DNA from: Salvelinus alpinus
Taxonomy: Eukaryota; Chordata; Actinopteri; Salmoniformes; Salmonidae
Length of the DNA stretch: 64,000 bases
Direction: 5' to 3'
NCBI RefSeq assembly: GCF_045679555.1
Contig: NC_092091.1
Span: 14,407,572 to 14,471,571, forward strand
Below the pieces are notes generated by a model. It searched no databases, was not told the origin of the DNA, and saw only the letters and a program-made list of their open reading frames with translations. Shown here piece after piece: positions 1 to 11,757 of this stretch. The first letter of the stretch is position 1; each line of letters begins with the position of its first letter. The position numbers and the translations under genes are program-made.

Positions 1-2
1 CT

Positions 3-2942
3 AGTAATTCTATCCTATCCTGGAACGTTTCTTGTCATGTGAAGTGTTTAATGTCTGCTATCCCTCCTGTGTCTTCTGTCCCCTCTACTCAGGAGGAACC
101 TGGTGATTTGACAGGAGTGCCGGAGGAATATCATGATCTGCGCACGGTCTTCAGTCGGTCCAGAGCCAGCTCCCTTCCTCCTCACCGGTCGTATGATTGT
201 TGTATTGATCTCCTTCCGGGGACCACTCCCCCTCGGGGTAGACTATACTCTCTGTCAGCTCCCGAACGTAAGGCTCTCGAGGATTATCTGTCTGTTTCTC
301 TCGACGCCGGTACCGTGGTGCCTTCTTCCTCTCCCGCCGGAGCGGGGTTTTTCTTTGTTAAGAAGAAGGACGGTACTCTGCGCCCCTGCGTGGATTATCG
401 AGGGCTGAATGACATAACGGTTAAGAATCGTTATCCGCTTCCCCTTATGTCGTCAGCCTTCGAGATTTTGCAGGGAGCCAGGTTCTTTACTAAGTTGGAC
501 CTTCGTAACGCTTACCATCTCGTACGCATCAGAGAGGGGGACGAGTGGAAAACGGCGTTTAACACTCCGTTAGGGCATTTTGAATACCGGGTTCTGCCGT
601 TCGGTCTCGCTAATGCTCCAGCTGTCTTTCAGGCATTAGTTAATGATGTACTGAGAGACATGCTGAACATTTTTGTTTTCGTTTACCTTGACGATATCCT
701 GATTTTTTCACCGTCACTCGAGATTCATGTTCAGCACGTTCGACGTGTACTCCAGCGCCTTTTAGAGAATTGTCTCTACGTGAAGGCTGAGAAGTGCGCC
801 TTTCATGTCTCCTCTGTCACATTTCTCGGTTCTGTTATTTCCGCTGAAGGCATTCAGATGGATCCCGCTAAGGTCCAGGCTGTCAGCGATTGGCCCGTTC
901 CTAAGTCACGTGTCGAGTTGCAGCGCTTTCTCGGTTTCGCTAATTTCTATCGGCGTTTCATTCGTAATTTCGGTCAAGTGGCTGCCCCTCTCACAGCTCT
1001 GACTTCTGTCAAGACTTGCTTTAAGTGGTCCGGTTCCGCCCAGGGAGCTTTTGATCTCCTCAAGAAGCGTTTTACATCCGCCCCTATCCTTGTTACTCCT
1101 GACGTCACTAGACAATTCATTGTCGAGGTTGACGCTTCAGAGGTGGGCGTGGGAGCCATTCTGTCTCAGCGCTTCCAGTCTGACGATAAGGTCCATCCTT
1201 GCGCTTACTTTTCTCATCGCCTGTCGCCATCGGAACGCAACTATGATGTGGGTAACCGCGAACTGCTCGCCATCCGCTTAGCCATAGGCGAATGGCGACA
1301 GTGGTTGGAGGGGGCGACCGTCCCTTTTGTCGTTTGGACTGACCATAAGAACCTTGAGTACATCCGTTCTGCCAAACGACTTAATGCACGTCAAGCTCGT
1401 TGGGCGTTGTTTTTCGCTCGTTTCGAGTTCGTGATTTCCTATCGTCCGGGAAATAAGAACACCAAGCCTGATGCCTTATCCCGTCTCTTTAGTTCTTCTG
1501 TGGCTTCTACCGACCCCGAGGGGATTCTCCCTGAAGGGCGTGTTGTCGGGTTGACTGTCTGGGGAATTGAGAGACAGGTAAAGCAAGCACTCACTCACAC
1601 TGCGTCGCCGCGCGCTTGTCCTAGTAACCTTCTGTTCGTTCCTGTCTCTACTCGTCTGGCTGTTCTTCAGTGGGCTCACTCTGCCAAGTTAGCTGGCCAC
1701 CCCGGCGTTCGGGGTACGCTTGCTTCTATTCGCCAGCGGTTTTGGTGGCCTACTCAGGAGCGGGACACGCGCCGTTTCGTGGCTGCTTGTTCGGACTGCG
1801 CGCAGACTAAGTCAGGTAACTCTCCTCCTGCCGGTCGTCTCAGACCGCTTCCCATTCCTTCTCGACCATGGTCTCACATCGCCTTAGACTTTATTACCGG
1901 TCTGCCTTCGTCTGCGGGGAAGACTGTGATTCTTACGGTTATCGATAGGTTCTCTAAGGCGGCACATTTCATTCCCCTCGCTAAGCTTCCTTCCGCTAAG
2001 GAGACGGCACAAATCATCATTGAGAATGTGTTCAGAATTCATGGCCTCCCGTTAGACGCCGTTTCAGACAGAGGTCCGCAATTCACGTCACAGTTTTGGA
2101 GGGAGTTCTGTCGGTTGATTGGTGCTTCCGTCAGTCTCTCTTCCGGGTTTCATCCCCAGTCTAACGGTCAAGCAGAAAGGGCCAATCAGTCGATTGGTCG
2201 CATATTACGCAGCCTTTCGTTTCGAAACCCTGCGTCTTGGGCAGAACAGCTCCCCTGGGCTGAGTATGCTCACAACTCGCTTCCTTCGTCTGCTACCGGG
2301 CTATCTCCGTTTCAGAGTAGTCTTGGGTACCAGCCTCCTCTGTTCTCGTCCCAGCTCGCCGAGTCCAGCGTTCCCTCCGCTCAGGCTTTTGTCCAACGTT
2401 GTGAGCGCACCTGGAGGAGGGTCAGGTCTGCACTTTGCCGTTACAGGGCGCAGACTGTGAGAGCCGCCAATAAACGTAGGATTAAGAGTCCTAGGTATTG
2501 TCGCGGTCAGAGAGTGTGGCTTTCCACTCGTAACCTTCCCCTTACGACAGCTTCTCGCAAGTTGACTCCGCGGTTCATTGGTCCGTTCCGTGTCTCTCAG
2601 GTCGTCAATCCTGTCGCTGTGCGACTGCTTCTTCCGCGACATCTTCGTCGCGTCCACCCTGTCTTCCATGTCTCTTGTGTCAAGCCTTTTCTTCGCGCCC
2701 CCGTTCGTCTTCCCTCCCCCCCCCCCGTCCTTGTCGAGGGCGCTCCTATTTACAAGGTACGGAAGATCATGGACATGCGTTCTCGGGGACATGGTCACCA
2801 GTACTTAGTGGATTGGGAGGGTTACGGTCCTGAGGAGAGGAGTTGGGTTCCATCTCGGGACGTGCTGGACCGTTCGTTGATTGATGATTTCCTTCGTTGC
2901 CGCCAGGGTTCCTCCTCGAGTGCGCCAGGAGGCGCTCGGTGA
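3..2942 (+). CDS. Ty3/gypsy Pol polyprotein, chromodomain type, 5' end cut by window
   Basis: The frame is open from base 3 to a stop at 2940-2942; the first Met is at 39, but the frame continues off the window, so the true start and gag/protease are missing. Residues counted from the Met at 39: reverse transcriptase about 60-260 with the YLDD catalytic box near 215; RNase H about 360-480 with VDAS and the NRELLA and TDHKN stretches; an H2C2 zinc-binding segment about 545-595; integrase core about 610-770 with its Asp, Asp and NGQAERA-type region; and a C-terminal chromodomain about 900-955 ending in [11 protein letters not shown]. The order RT-RNaseH-INT is Ty3/gypsy (Metaviridae); the chromodomain is known to direct integration to modified chromatin in related elements. 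No internal stop is seen across 967 codons, which suggests a young insertion. A shared 3' LTR follows 12 bp after the stop. Confidence 0.93.
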   Translation, partial: SNSILSWNVSCHVKCLMSAIPPVSSVPSTQEEPGDLTGVPEEYHDLRTVFSRSRASSLPPHRSYDCCIDLLPGTTPPRGRLYSLSAPERKALEDYLSVSLDAGTVVPSSSPAGAGFFFVKKKDGTLRPCVDYRGLNDITVKNRYPLPLMSSAFEILQGARFFTKLDLRNAYHLVRIREGDEWKTAFNTPLGHFEYRVLPFGLANAPAVFQALVNDVLRDMLNIFVFVYLDDILIFSPSLEIHVQHVRRVLQRLLENCLYVKAEKCAFHVSSVTFLGSVISAEGIQMDPAKVQAVSDWPVPKSRVELQRFLGFANFYRRFIRNFGQVAAPLTALTSVKTCFKWSGSAQGAFDLLKKRFTSAPILVTPDVTRQFIVEVDASEVGVGAILSQRFQSDDKVHPCAYFSHRLSPSERNYDVGNRELLAIRLAIGEWRQWLEGATVPFVVWTDHKNLEYIRSAKRLNARQARWALFFARFEFVISYRPGNKNTKPDALSRLFSSSVASTDPEGILPEGRVVGLTVWGIERQVKQALTHTASPRACPSNLLFVPVSTRLAVLQWAHSAKLAGHPGVRGTLASIRQRFWWPTQERDTRRFVAACSDCAQTKSGNSPPAGRLRPLPIPSRPWSHIALDFITGLPSSAGKTVILTVIDRFSKAAHFIPLAKLPSAKETAQIIIENVFRIHGLPLDAVSDRGPQFTSQFWREFCRLIGASVSLSSGFHPQSNGQAERANQSIGRILRSLSFRNPASWAEQLPWAEYAHNSLPSSATGLSPFQSSLGYQPPLFSSQLAESSVPSAQAFVQRCERTWRRVRSALCRYRAQTVRAANKRRIKSPRYCRGQRVWLSTRNLPLTTASRKLTPRFIGPFRVSQVVNPVAVRLLLPRHLRRVHPVFHVSCVKPFLRAPVRLPSPPPVLVEGAPIYKVRKIMDMRSRGHGHQYLVDWEGYGPEERSWVPSRDVLDRSLIDDFLRCRQGSSSSAPGGAR

Positions 2943-2954
2943 GTGGGGGGGTAC

Positions 2955-3504
2955 TGTCATGTTTTGTCTTTGATCATCATGTCTTGTCCCTGTGCTTCCC
3001 TCTGCTGGTCTTATTAGGTTCTTTTCCTCTTTCTCTCTCTCCTCCTCCCTCTCTCCCTCTCCCGCTCTCTCTCTCTATCGTTCCGTTCCTGCTCCCAGCT
3101 GTTTCTCATTCTCCTAACGACCTCATTTACTCTTTCACACCTGTCCCCTATTTTGCCCTCTGATTAGAGTCCCTATTTCTCCCTCTGTTTTCCGCTTCTG
3201 TCCTTGTCGGATTCTCGTTTGATGTTTGCTGTTCCTGTGTCCTTGTTCCGCCCTGTCGTGTTTTTGCCTTCTTCAGATGCTGCGTGTGAGCAGGTGTCTA
3301 TGTCAGCTACGGCCTGTGTCTTCCTGAAGCGACCTGCAGTCTGTGGTCGCGTCTCCTGTCGTTCCTCTCTACTGAGGAGAGGATTTCAGTTTCCTGTTTT
3401 GGATTTACCTTTGATATATCCAGGAGAATCATTGTTTGTTTGATACTGGAATAAAGACTCTGTTTCTATTACGTCGCTTTTGGGTCCTCATTCACCAGCA
3501 TAAC
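2955..3504 (+). repeat. 3' LTR of the Ty3/gypsy element
   Basis: Begins TGTCATG directly after a purine-rich G-tract (the likely polypurine tract, 2941-2953) and ends CATAACA, giving TG...CA ends and a length of about 550 bp. An AATAAAG polyadenylation-type signal sits near 3450. The 5' LTR is outside the window, so age from LTR divergence cannot be judged here. Confidence 0.8.
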
Positions 3505-3589
3505 AGCTAAGCCTAGCGTCATCCTAGTTGTGAATGAACAAATACACGTATTACACAAATCAAATCAAATCAAATCGTATTAGTCTGAG
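3505..3589. other. Short linker with Rex1-like LINE tail
   Basis: About 85 bp between the gypsy LTR and the start of the zp3 cluster block. It carries a (AAATC)n run at 3557-3578, which is the reverse complement of the short tandem tail typical of a Rex1-like fish LINE. It marks the left limit of the inverted duplication. Confidence 0.45.
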
Positions 3590-3972
3590 CCTGGATCTCA
3601 AGCTAAGCACATCTGGGACCTGTTGGATCGGCGGGTGAGGGCTAGGGCCAAAACAAATGTACGGGAACTTGCAGGTGCCTTGGTGGGAGAGTGGGGTAAC
3701 ATCTCACAGCAAGAACTGGCAAATCTGCTGCAGTCCATGAGCAGATGCACTGCAGTACTTAATGCAGCTGGTGGCCACACCAGATACTGTTACTTGTGAT
3801 TTTGACCCCCCCTTTGTTCAGGGACACATTCCATTTGTTAGTCACATGTCTGTGGAACTTGTTCAGTTTGTCTCAGTTGTTGAATCTTATGTTCAAATAA
3901 ATATGTGCACGTTAAGTTTACAGGAAATAAACGCAGTTGACAGTGAGAGGAGGTTTGTTTATTAGCTGAGTT
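3590..3972 (+). mobile_element. Tc1-like element (AAACTCAGC family), 3' fragment, block A
   Basis: Carries the C-terminal end of a Tc1-like transposase (the LLDRR-like and NISQQELANLLQ-like stretches are readable at 3615-3745) followed by the 3' non-coding end and an inverted terminus GCTGAGTTTA near 3964-3973. It matches the reverse complement of 23669-24050 and 35943-36320. Its left edge, near 3590, is the point where similarity to blocks B and C stops, so this is a truncated copy at a duplication breakpoint. Confidence 0.8.
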
Positions 3973-4630
3973 TATATCAACAATGGACTGATGAAACGAA
4001 TACCTGAATTTTTTTGGGGGTGGAAGTGTTCCTTTTAACCAGTCAACTTCAGCACTGAGGCAAAGGTACACATTTCAGGGGTTGAAATTGCCTTGTCTCA
4101 TGACTTAAATATTGATAAAACAATTTAAATACAGTGCTGGTGGGGCTACCACTCTTAGGAACCATCTTATATTTTCTTTGAGCTAAAATGTGACTTGCAC
4201 AATTTCCCATGAACCTCCTAGGGGGAAGTGGTCTATTCCAATGTGAATCAATGTACTGCAAATTATATTTTAGATTGTCACAACCAATAGTAATAAAAGT
4301 ACTAGTCTCTACCAAACCATTACATTAGTCGTGTTTAGTTACAGGGTGTATTCCTGACTAATGGAAAAGTAGTCAACACTTTTAGTTCAGGAACTGTGGG
4401 TTTGATTTTAAAAAGGACTTAATACTTTTGAGTGGGCAAGGACAAATAGGAAATGCATGACCTTTCGGTGTTGATTAGAGTAGCTATACCGTAAAAGCTG
4501 TCTCGATTATATGTAATGATTTACGAAAACCTGAAATGGGGTCTTTGCAGGCTTCGTAGTGGTGAATGCATTGTGTTAGAAGCTCATTTGCTGGTATTTT
4601 TAGGAAGTGTTTGAAATGTTAAAAAAAAAA
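3973..4630. other. Spacer segment s1, block A (non-coding)
   Basis: No supported gene. It is colinear, inverted, with 22991-23668 and 35266-35942, and in the same orientation with 43627-44317. It is AT-rich, with many stops in all frames. Confidence 0.7.
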
Positions 4631-6470
4631 ATAGATATTTCACCTTTATTTAACCAGGTAGGCTAGTTGAGAACAAGTTCTCATTTGCAACTGCGACCTG
4701 GCCAAGATAAAGCATAGCAGTTCGACACATAAAACAACACAGTTACACATGGAATAAATAAAACATACTCAATAATACAGTTGAAAAATGTAAAAAAGTC
4801 TATATACAGTGAGTGCAAATGAGGTAAGATAAGGGAGTTAAGCCAATAAATAGGCCATGGTGGCAAAGTAATTACAATATAGCAATTAAACACTGGAATG
4901 GTAGATGTGCAGAAGATGAATGTGCAAGTAGAGATACTGGGGTGCAAAGGAGCAAGATAAATAAATACAGTATGGGGATGAGGTAGTTGGATGGGCTATG
5001 TACAGGTGCAGTGATCTGGTGCTTAAAGCTAGTGAGGGAGATATGAGTCTCCAGCTTCAGTGATTTTTGCAGTTCGTTCCAGTCATTGGCAGCAGAGAAC
5101 TGGAAGGAAAGGCGGCCAAAGGAGGAATTGGCTTTGGGGGTGACCAGTAAGATATACCTGCTGGAGCGCGTGCTACGAGTGGGTGCTGCTATGGTGACCA
5201 AAGAGCTGAGATAAGGCGGGGCTTTACCTAGCAGAGACTTGTAGATGACCTGGAGCCAGTGGGTTTGGCGACGAGTATGAAGCGAGGGCCAGCCAACGAG
5301 AGCGTACAGGTCGCAGTGGTGGGTAGTATATGGAACTTTGGTGACAACACGGATGGCACTGTGATAGACTGTATCCAATTTGTTGAGTAGAGTGTTGGAG
5401 GCTATTTTATAAATGACATCGCCGAAGTCGAGGATCGGTAGAATGGTCAGTTTTACGAGGGTATGTTTGGCAGCATGAGTGAAGGATGCTTTGTTGCGAA
5501 ATAGGAAGCCAATTCTAGATTTAATTTTGGATTGGAGATGCTTAATGTGAGTCTGGAAGGAGAGTTTACAGTCTAACCAGACACCTAGGTATTTGTGGTT
5601 ATCAACATATTCTAATTCGGAGCCGTCCAGAGTAGTGATGCTGGACGGGCGGGCAGGTGCGGGAAGTGATTGGTTGAAGAGCATGCATTTAGTTTTACTT
5701 GTATTTAAGAGCAGTTGGAGGCGGCCACGGGAGGCCACGGAAGGAGAGTTGTATGTCATTGAAGCTCGTTTGGAGCTTAGTTAACACAGTGTCCAAAGAA
5801 GGGCCAGAAGTATACAGAATGGTGTCGTCTGCGTAGAGGTGGATCAGAGAATCACCAGCAGCAAGAGCGACATCATTGATGTATACAGAGAAAAGTGTAA
5901 GCCCAAGAATATAACCCTGTGGCATCCCCATAGAGACTGCCAGAGGTCCGGACAACAGGCCCTCCGATTTGACACACTGAACTTTATCAGAGAAGTAGTT
6001 GGTGAACCAGGCGAGGCAATCATTTGAGAAACCAAGGCTGTTGAGTCTGCCAATAAGAATGTGGTGATTGACACGGGCGAAGGCCGTGGCCAGGTCGATG
6101 AATACGGCTGCACAGTAATGTCTCTAACCGATGGCGGTTATGATATCGTTTAGTACCTTGAGCGTGGCTGAGGTGCACCCATGACCAGCTCGGAAACCGG
6201 ATTGCACAGCGGAGAAGGTACGGTGGGATTCGAAATGGTCAGTGATCTGTTTATTAACTTGGCTTTCGAAGACTTTAGAAAGGCAGGGCAGGATGGATAT
6301 AGGTCTATAACAGTTTGGGTCTAGAGTGTCACCCCCTTTGAAGAGGGGGATGACCGAGGCAGCCTTCCAATCTTTAGGCATCTCGGACGATACGAAAGAG
6401 AGGTTGAACAGACTGGTAATAGGGGTTGCAACAATGGCAGCGGATAATTTTAGAAAGAGAGGGTCCAGAT
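4631..6470 (-). mobile_element. L2-like non-LTR retrotransposon, 5'-truncated, block A
   Basis: Reverse-transcriptase frames run leftwards from about 6470 to 4872, followed by a 3' UTR ending in a GGTTAAATAAAGGT-type tail at 4640-4665. Readable RT blocks include SVIPLFKGGD, YRPISILP, GMPQGYILG and the YADDT catalytic box (about 5845). The frame is broken: a stop after DIITAIG at about 6125 and a frameshift near 5700-5735 caused by an 11-bp duplication also found in the C spacer but not in the A-B spacer. The endonuclease half is missing. Assignment to the L2/CR1 group rests on the RT style and tail; the clade is an inference. Confidence 0.8.
4872..5759 (-). pseudogene. Reverse transcriptase C-terminal part of L2-like LINE
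   Basis: 295-residue open segment with NTSKTKCMLF, the YLGVWLD thumb block and a long C-terminal domain (FSAANDWNELQ). It lacks the catalytic palm, which lies upstream in another frame (about 5950-5780). The 22 or so N-terminal residues read the wrong frame through the 11-bp duplication. It is a decayed part of the LINE, not a host gene. Confidence 0.75.
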
Positions 6471-6837
6471 ATGCCAATTCCGTTTCAAATCGTGTTTGAT
6501 GCATTTCACACAACTCCATGAAACACCTCTTATTCCTCCACACATTCATAAAAATCCATAACAGATCCACCATAATAGAAGTGGAAAGGGTCCAACGGAT
6601 TTGCAGACTTCCATTCTTCTGGAGTTCTCCAGCTGTAAAAAAACTGAAACAAACAAGTTAAATTATGCAAATGTTCAACTGCAAGACATGGTGAGAATTT
6701 GGAAAAAATAAAAATGCAATACTTTTGAGTTTCAGGACATACTGTGAAGGACTTAGGTCATAAAATAATTATATCCAGCTTTTGTTCGGTATGTTTAATT
6801 ATTTCAATGCAAAAGCTTTCAAATTAGATTTGTTTAA
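6471..6837. other. Spacer segment s2, block A (non-coding)
   Basis: Flank between the LINE and the TTAA insertion. It is colinear with 20810-21181 and 33080-33452 (inverted) and with 44640-45000 (direct). No gene recognised. Confidence 0.7.
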
Positions 6838-8722
6838 CTTCTTCAGGCTGCAAGCCCGACATCGGGATCAATATGACAACAGCCTGTCCAAGTGCAGAGC
6901 GCGAAATTCAAAATCTATTTTTGTAAAATATTTAACTTTCACACATTAACAAGTCCAATACAGCATTTGAAAGATAAACATCTTGTCAATCCAGCCAACA
7001 TGTCCGATTTTTTAAATGTTTTACAGAGAAAACACCACATATATTTATGTTAGGTCACCACCAAATAAAAAAAGACAGAAAGACATTTTTCACAGCACAA
7101 GTAGGCTGCATTTAGCATGCACAAGCCAACCTAACTAACCTAGAACCAACCTAAATAACCTAGAAAAAACTACCTCAGATGACAGTCCTATAACATGTTA
7201 CACAATAAATCTATGTTTTGTTCAAAAAAAATGCATATTTTAGCTATAAATCAGTTTTACATTACTGCTACCATCATAGTTACAGTAAGAAATCGCACGG
7301 GAGTAGCCAGAGAAAATACAGACACCAACGTCAACTACCTTATTACACTTCAGAAAACATTTCAGAGAAATATATGGTGGATAGCTAATGAAAGAGAAAG
7401 ATCTTGTGAATACAGACAATATTTCAGATTCTTTAAATGTTTTACAGCGAAAACACCACATATATTCATGTTAGCTCACCACCAAATACAAAAAGAGAGA
7501 CATATTTTTCACAGCACCGGTAGCATGCAGCTAGCATGCAGCTAGCATGCAAAGCCAACCTAACTAACCTAGAACTAACCTAAATAACCTAGAAAAAACT
7601 CCCTCAGATGACAGTCCTATAACATGTTACACAATAAATCTATGTTTTGTTCAAAAAAAATGCATATTTTAGCTATAAATCAGTTTTACATTACTGCTAC
7701 CATCATAGCTACAGTAAGAAATCGCACGGCAGTAGCCAGAGAAAACAGACACCAACGTCTACTTCTAATTTCACATCAGAAAAGATTTCAGAACAATATA
7801 TGGTGGATAGCTAATGAAAGAGAAAGATCTTGTGAATACAGACAATATTTCCGATTTCTGAAGTGTTTTACAGCGAAAACACAATATATCGTTATATTAG
7901 CTTACTACAATAGCTAGCACACAGCAGCATTGATTCTAGTCAAACGCTAGCGATAGCACAGTTCGACAGATATATGAAAAAGCATCCCAAATTGGGTCCT
8001 TATCTTTGTTGATTTTCCATCAGAATGTTCTCCAAAGGGTCCTTTGTTCAGAACCGTGTTCATTTGGACCTAGAACGAACGATGTCCCTGTTGAATTAGC
8101 ATGACACACTGGCCATGCCATGCTAACCTCTCCGTCTTGACAAAATTCTTGCGTCGCATCACGTCTAAAGTCCAGAATAAATTTCAATAATATAATTAAA
8201 GTATATTGAAAAAACATACTTTAGGATGATTTTGTGACATGTATCAAAGAAAATCGAAGCTGGAGGTCATATTCACCTATAACGAGTGTTTTCCAGGAGC
8301 GCGGTCCAGTTCCTACTTCGCGCCCAGAAAAAATTATAAAGTGCGCACTTATCACTCAAAGAGGTTCCTTTCAGTCCCTGACAGAGATAATCAAGTCCTT
8401 TTTTCTCTCACTTCCGCATGACAACCAGGGGAAGATGTGTGACGTGTTTGTACAGTCCCAAGTGCCAAGGCCTTTTATAGAGAGTATCTTGAAGAGAGAC
8501 ATAGCTTCTTGGAAAATTCACTTTTTCCAGAAAATGGGCTGTAAAAAGAGTTATGTTTCACTTAGAGAAATAATTAAACCTGTTTTAGAAACTAGAAGGT
8601 GTTTTATATCCAAAGGTAATAAATAATATGCATATTGTACGAGCAAGAATTGAGTACGAGGCCGTTTGAAATGGGCACCTTTTTTCTGGCTACTCAATAA
8701 TTTCCCTTGCAGCCATAAGAGG
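6838..8722. mobile_element. TTAA-flanked non-autonomous DNA element (piggyBac-like), 1.9 kb
   Basis: Bounded by TTAA at 6834-6837 and 8723-8726. Termini are imperfect inverted repeats: CTTCTTCAGGCTGCAAG on the left and the complement of CTTGCAGCCATAAGAGG on the right. Blocks B (about 20817) and C (about 33088) hold the uninterrupted site with a single TTAA, which proves the boundaries. No transposase frame is present. The interior holds a tandem duplication of about 425 bp. Orientation matches the elements at 45035 and 62537. Confidence 0.85.
7018..7910. repeat. Tandem repeat of about 425 bp inside the TTAA element
   Basis: A TTTTACAG(A/C)GAAAACAC segment starts at about 7020, 7440 and 7867, and a block beginning ACATGTTACACAATAAATC starts at 7193 and 7622. 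This gives roughly two full copies and a part copy that have drifted slightly apart. Short open frames here (such as 7195-7545) are repeats of one another and not genes. Confidence 0.8.
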
Positions 8723-8726
8723 TTAA

Positions 8727-10076
8727 CCTTTCATAACAGAGCACTGGGTGTAGCAAGTTAAACTCACCAATCTCTAGGCAACACTAAACCCATTATTACA
8801 TTAATTAACCCTTATGGCTTTGCCTTTTGCAGTGCTAGACAAATATTACAACAGAAGCTTTATCAAAATGAATCAATATAACATTTGAGGTAAACCAAGA
8901 ACCTGACAGTGTTAAGTGTACGATAACAAAGTTCCGTTTTTTTTTACACTTTTGAGTAATTTTTTGAAACACTTTTTTGATGGCTCTAATTTGCACCTCT
9001 GGGGTGTTGCGTCTGTCATTGTGTTCATCGCTCTCTGAATAATACACTCGCTCTCTGTGAAATAATTATAATGTTAAGGAAACATTTGAACGGTGAAAGC
9101 TGACCCGAGAGCAGCGCTGCCTTTCAATCATATCCTCTTTTTCTTATAGATGACCACTGGCTTATAATGCCTTGTAAATTATAGTGCATGTGTTTCCCCC
9201 TGCCCACATATCTGTGTTTAATATTAGGCTACATATACAGCCAAAACATTAAGGACTGGCAGTACATCTGTGTCAGTCTCTCTTCCTCTCTCTCTTTTTT
9301 CTTCTATTGAATTTGATATAACACCATCTGTGTTTGTCCTAGAACAATGGGATTAGTTTCTGTGGATGCAGACAGATTTCCAGCATTGTGGTTCATTTGA
9401 CAGGCCCTCCGATGAGTGAATTACAATTTCGGTAGGACTTTCCAGCCTCCAATGGTGTCATGTAATCCTACACCAGAATCCCTAGTTAATACAGTCAAAT
9501 ATGATTTTATATATTGACAAGTCAAATGACTGCTCTAACAATGGAAATGCAACTCCTCAAATATGGCCGGCAGGCAGGAGGTGAGATCAGATGTGACCAC
9601 TAGCCCATGAGAGGGCAGATACGTGGCTTTTCCTCTTTGCTACAGTTCAGAACCCCTAGTAGCCTCACTGGCTGAAGAGACAATGACATTTTTTTGTTTA
9701 AATTTAGAAGTGAAGCAAATAGCCTAAACATTGATAAAACAATTAAAATACACAAACTGCCCCCATCTTCCCCTTTAACAAATTCATTTGGATTATTTAG
9801 CATTCATGCATTCAATGTTTTATTTGAATAGGCCTACATGATGACTTGTGTTTAATAAAAAGAACTGTATACATGTCTAGTAGATGGCTATTGCCTTACC
9901 TATGTGTCATAAAAGCCAATCTAATGACTTCTTAAGCTATAGGGCAAGTATAGTGCAAGTTTTGATTCCTAATGATGCCTCACATTTAATTATTTGCAAA
10001 CAGGGACAGTTTCGTGAAAACAAGACACACTGATTTCGCATTGAAGAAATAGGATAAGATGAAAACATGCACTATA
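8727..10076. other. Spacer segment s3, block A (non-coding)
   Basis: Unit sequence colinear with 19455-20816 and 31734-33085 (inverted). No coding potential that I trust; short frames at 8835-9047 and 9600-9803 recur in the other copies only because the DNA is duplicated. Confidence 0.65.
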
Positions 10077-11519
10077 CAGTTGAAGTCGGAAGTTTACATA
10101 CACTTAGGTTGGAGTCATTAAAATTAGTTTTTCAACCACTCCACAAATGTCTTGTTAACAAACTATAGTTTTGGCAAGTGGGTTAGGACATCTACTTTGT
10201 GCATGACACAAGTTATTTTTCCAACAATTGTTTACAGACAGATTATTTCACTTATAATACACTGTATCACAATTCCAGTGGGTCAGAAGTTTACATACAC
10301 TAAGTTGACTGTGCCTTTAAACAGCTTGGAAAATTCCAGAAAATTATGTCATGGCTTTAGAAGCTTCTGATAGTCTAATTGACATCATTTGAGTCAATTG
10401 GAGGTGTACCTGTGAATGTATATCAAGGCCTACCAGCAGCCAAGACCTCAAAAAAAAATTGTAGACCTGGTTCATCCTTGGGAGCAATTTCCAAAAGCCT
10501 GAAGGTACCACATTCATCTGTACAAACAACAGTACGCAAGTATAAACACCATGGGAACACGCAGCCGTCATACCGCTCAGGAAGGAGACACATTTTGTCT
10601 TCTAGAGATGAATGTACTTTTGTGCAAAAAGTGCAAATCAATCCCAGAACAACAGCAAAGGACCTTGTGAAGATGCTGGAGGAAATAGGTACAAAAGTAT
10701 CTATATCCACAGTAAAACGAGTCCAATATCGACATAACCTCTAAGGCCGCTCAGCAAGGAAGAAGCCACTGCTCCAAAACCGCCATAAAAAAGCTAGATT
10801 ACAGTTTGCAACTGCACATGGGGACAAAGATCGTACTTTTTGGAGAATTGTCCTCTGGTCTGACGAAACAAAAATAGAACTGTTTGGCCATAATGACCAT
10901 TGTTATGTTTGGAGGAAAAAGGGAGGAGGCTTGCAAGCCGAAGAACACCATCCCAATCGTGAAGCACGGGGGTGGCAGCATCATGTTGTGGGGGTGCTTT
11001 GCTGCAGGAGGGACTGGTGCACTTCACAAAATAGATGGCATCACGAGGAAGGAAAATTATGTGGATATATTGAAGCAACATCTCAAGACATCAGTCAGGA
11101 AGTTAATGCTTGGTCACAAATGGGTCTTCCAAATGTACAATGACCGCAAGCATACTTCCAAAGTTGTGGCAAAATGGCTTAAGGACAACAAAGTGAAGGT
11201 ATTGGAGTGGCCATCACTAAGCCCTGACCTCAATCCTATAGAAAATGTGTGGGCAGAACTGAAAAAGCACTTGCGAGCAAGGAGGCCTACAAACCTGACT
11301 CAGTTACACCAGCTCTGTCAGGAGGAATGGGCCAAAATTCACCCAACTTATTGTGGGAAGCTTGTGGAAGGCTACCCGGAACGTTTGACCCAAGTAAAAC
11401 AATTGAAAGGAAATGCTACCAAATACTAATTGAGTGTATGTAAACTTCTGACCCACTGAGAATGTGATGAAAGAAATAAAAGTTGAAATAAATCATTCTC
11501 TCGACTTTTATTCTGACAT
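10077..11519 (+). mobile_element. Tc1/mariner element, Sleeping Beauty-type, block A
   Basis: Starts with CAGTTGAAGTCGGAAGTTTA next to a TA dinucleotide (10075-10076); this is the terminus of the salmonid Tc1 lineage from which Sleeping Beauty was derived. Internal direct repeats are visible (about 10288 and 11437). Transposase reads from about 10460 to 11429 but is broken: a stop at 10742-10744 and a frameshift near 10918. The right terminal repeat is missing beyond about 11519. The insertion occurs at the same place, inverted, at 18012-19454 and 30292-31733, so it predates the duplication. Confidence 0.92.
10379..11429 (+). pseudogene. Tc1 transposase, inactivated
   Basis: N-terminal helix-turn-helix region at 10480-10740 (SSLGAISKSLKVPHSSVQ, TVRKYKHHG) and the catalytic domain at 10850-11429. 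The first catalytic Asp is in LWSDETK (about 10861), in a frame different from the rest. The second catalytic Asp block reads QMYNDRKHTSK, where related proteins have D in place of Y and P in place of R. The Glu block, DLNPIENVW, is kept. So the copy has lost one of its three metal-binding acids as well as frame. The same Y and R are found in blocks B and C. Confidence 0.88.
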
Positions 11520-11529
11520 ATGGTAGTAG

Positions 11530-11757
11530 AATGACCTTACTGAATAGCTCAGTGACTTAACGTGGCACCGTCATAGGATGCCACCTTTCCAACAAGTCAG
11601 TTCTTTACATTTCTGCAAAGCTAGAGCTTCCCCGGTCAACTGTAAGCGCTGTTATTGTGAAGTGGAAATGTCTAGGAGTAACAACAGCTCAGCCGTAAAG
11701 TGGTAGGCCACACAAGCTCACAGAACAGGACCACTGAGTGCTGAAGCGCGTAAAAAT
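11530..11757 (+). mobile_element. Fragment of another Tc1-like transposon
   Basis: The segment reads as decayed N-terminal transposase of a different Tc1 family: STVSAVIVKW and TTAQP..SGRPHKLTEQD are legible around 11635-11735, with stops between. It is shared with 17780-18000 and 30055-30280 in inverted orientation. Confidence 0.65.

Noticed and set aside
7195-7917. Two similar frames of 116 and 97 codons that look like a small gene pair
   Set aside because: They are the two copies of the 425-bp tandem repeat inside a non-coding TTAA element.
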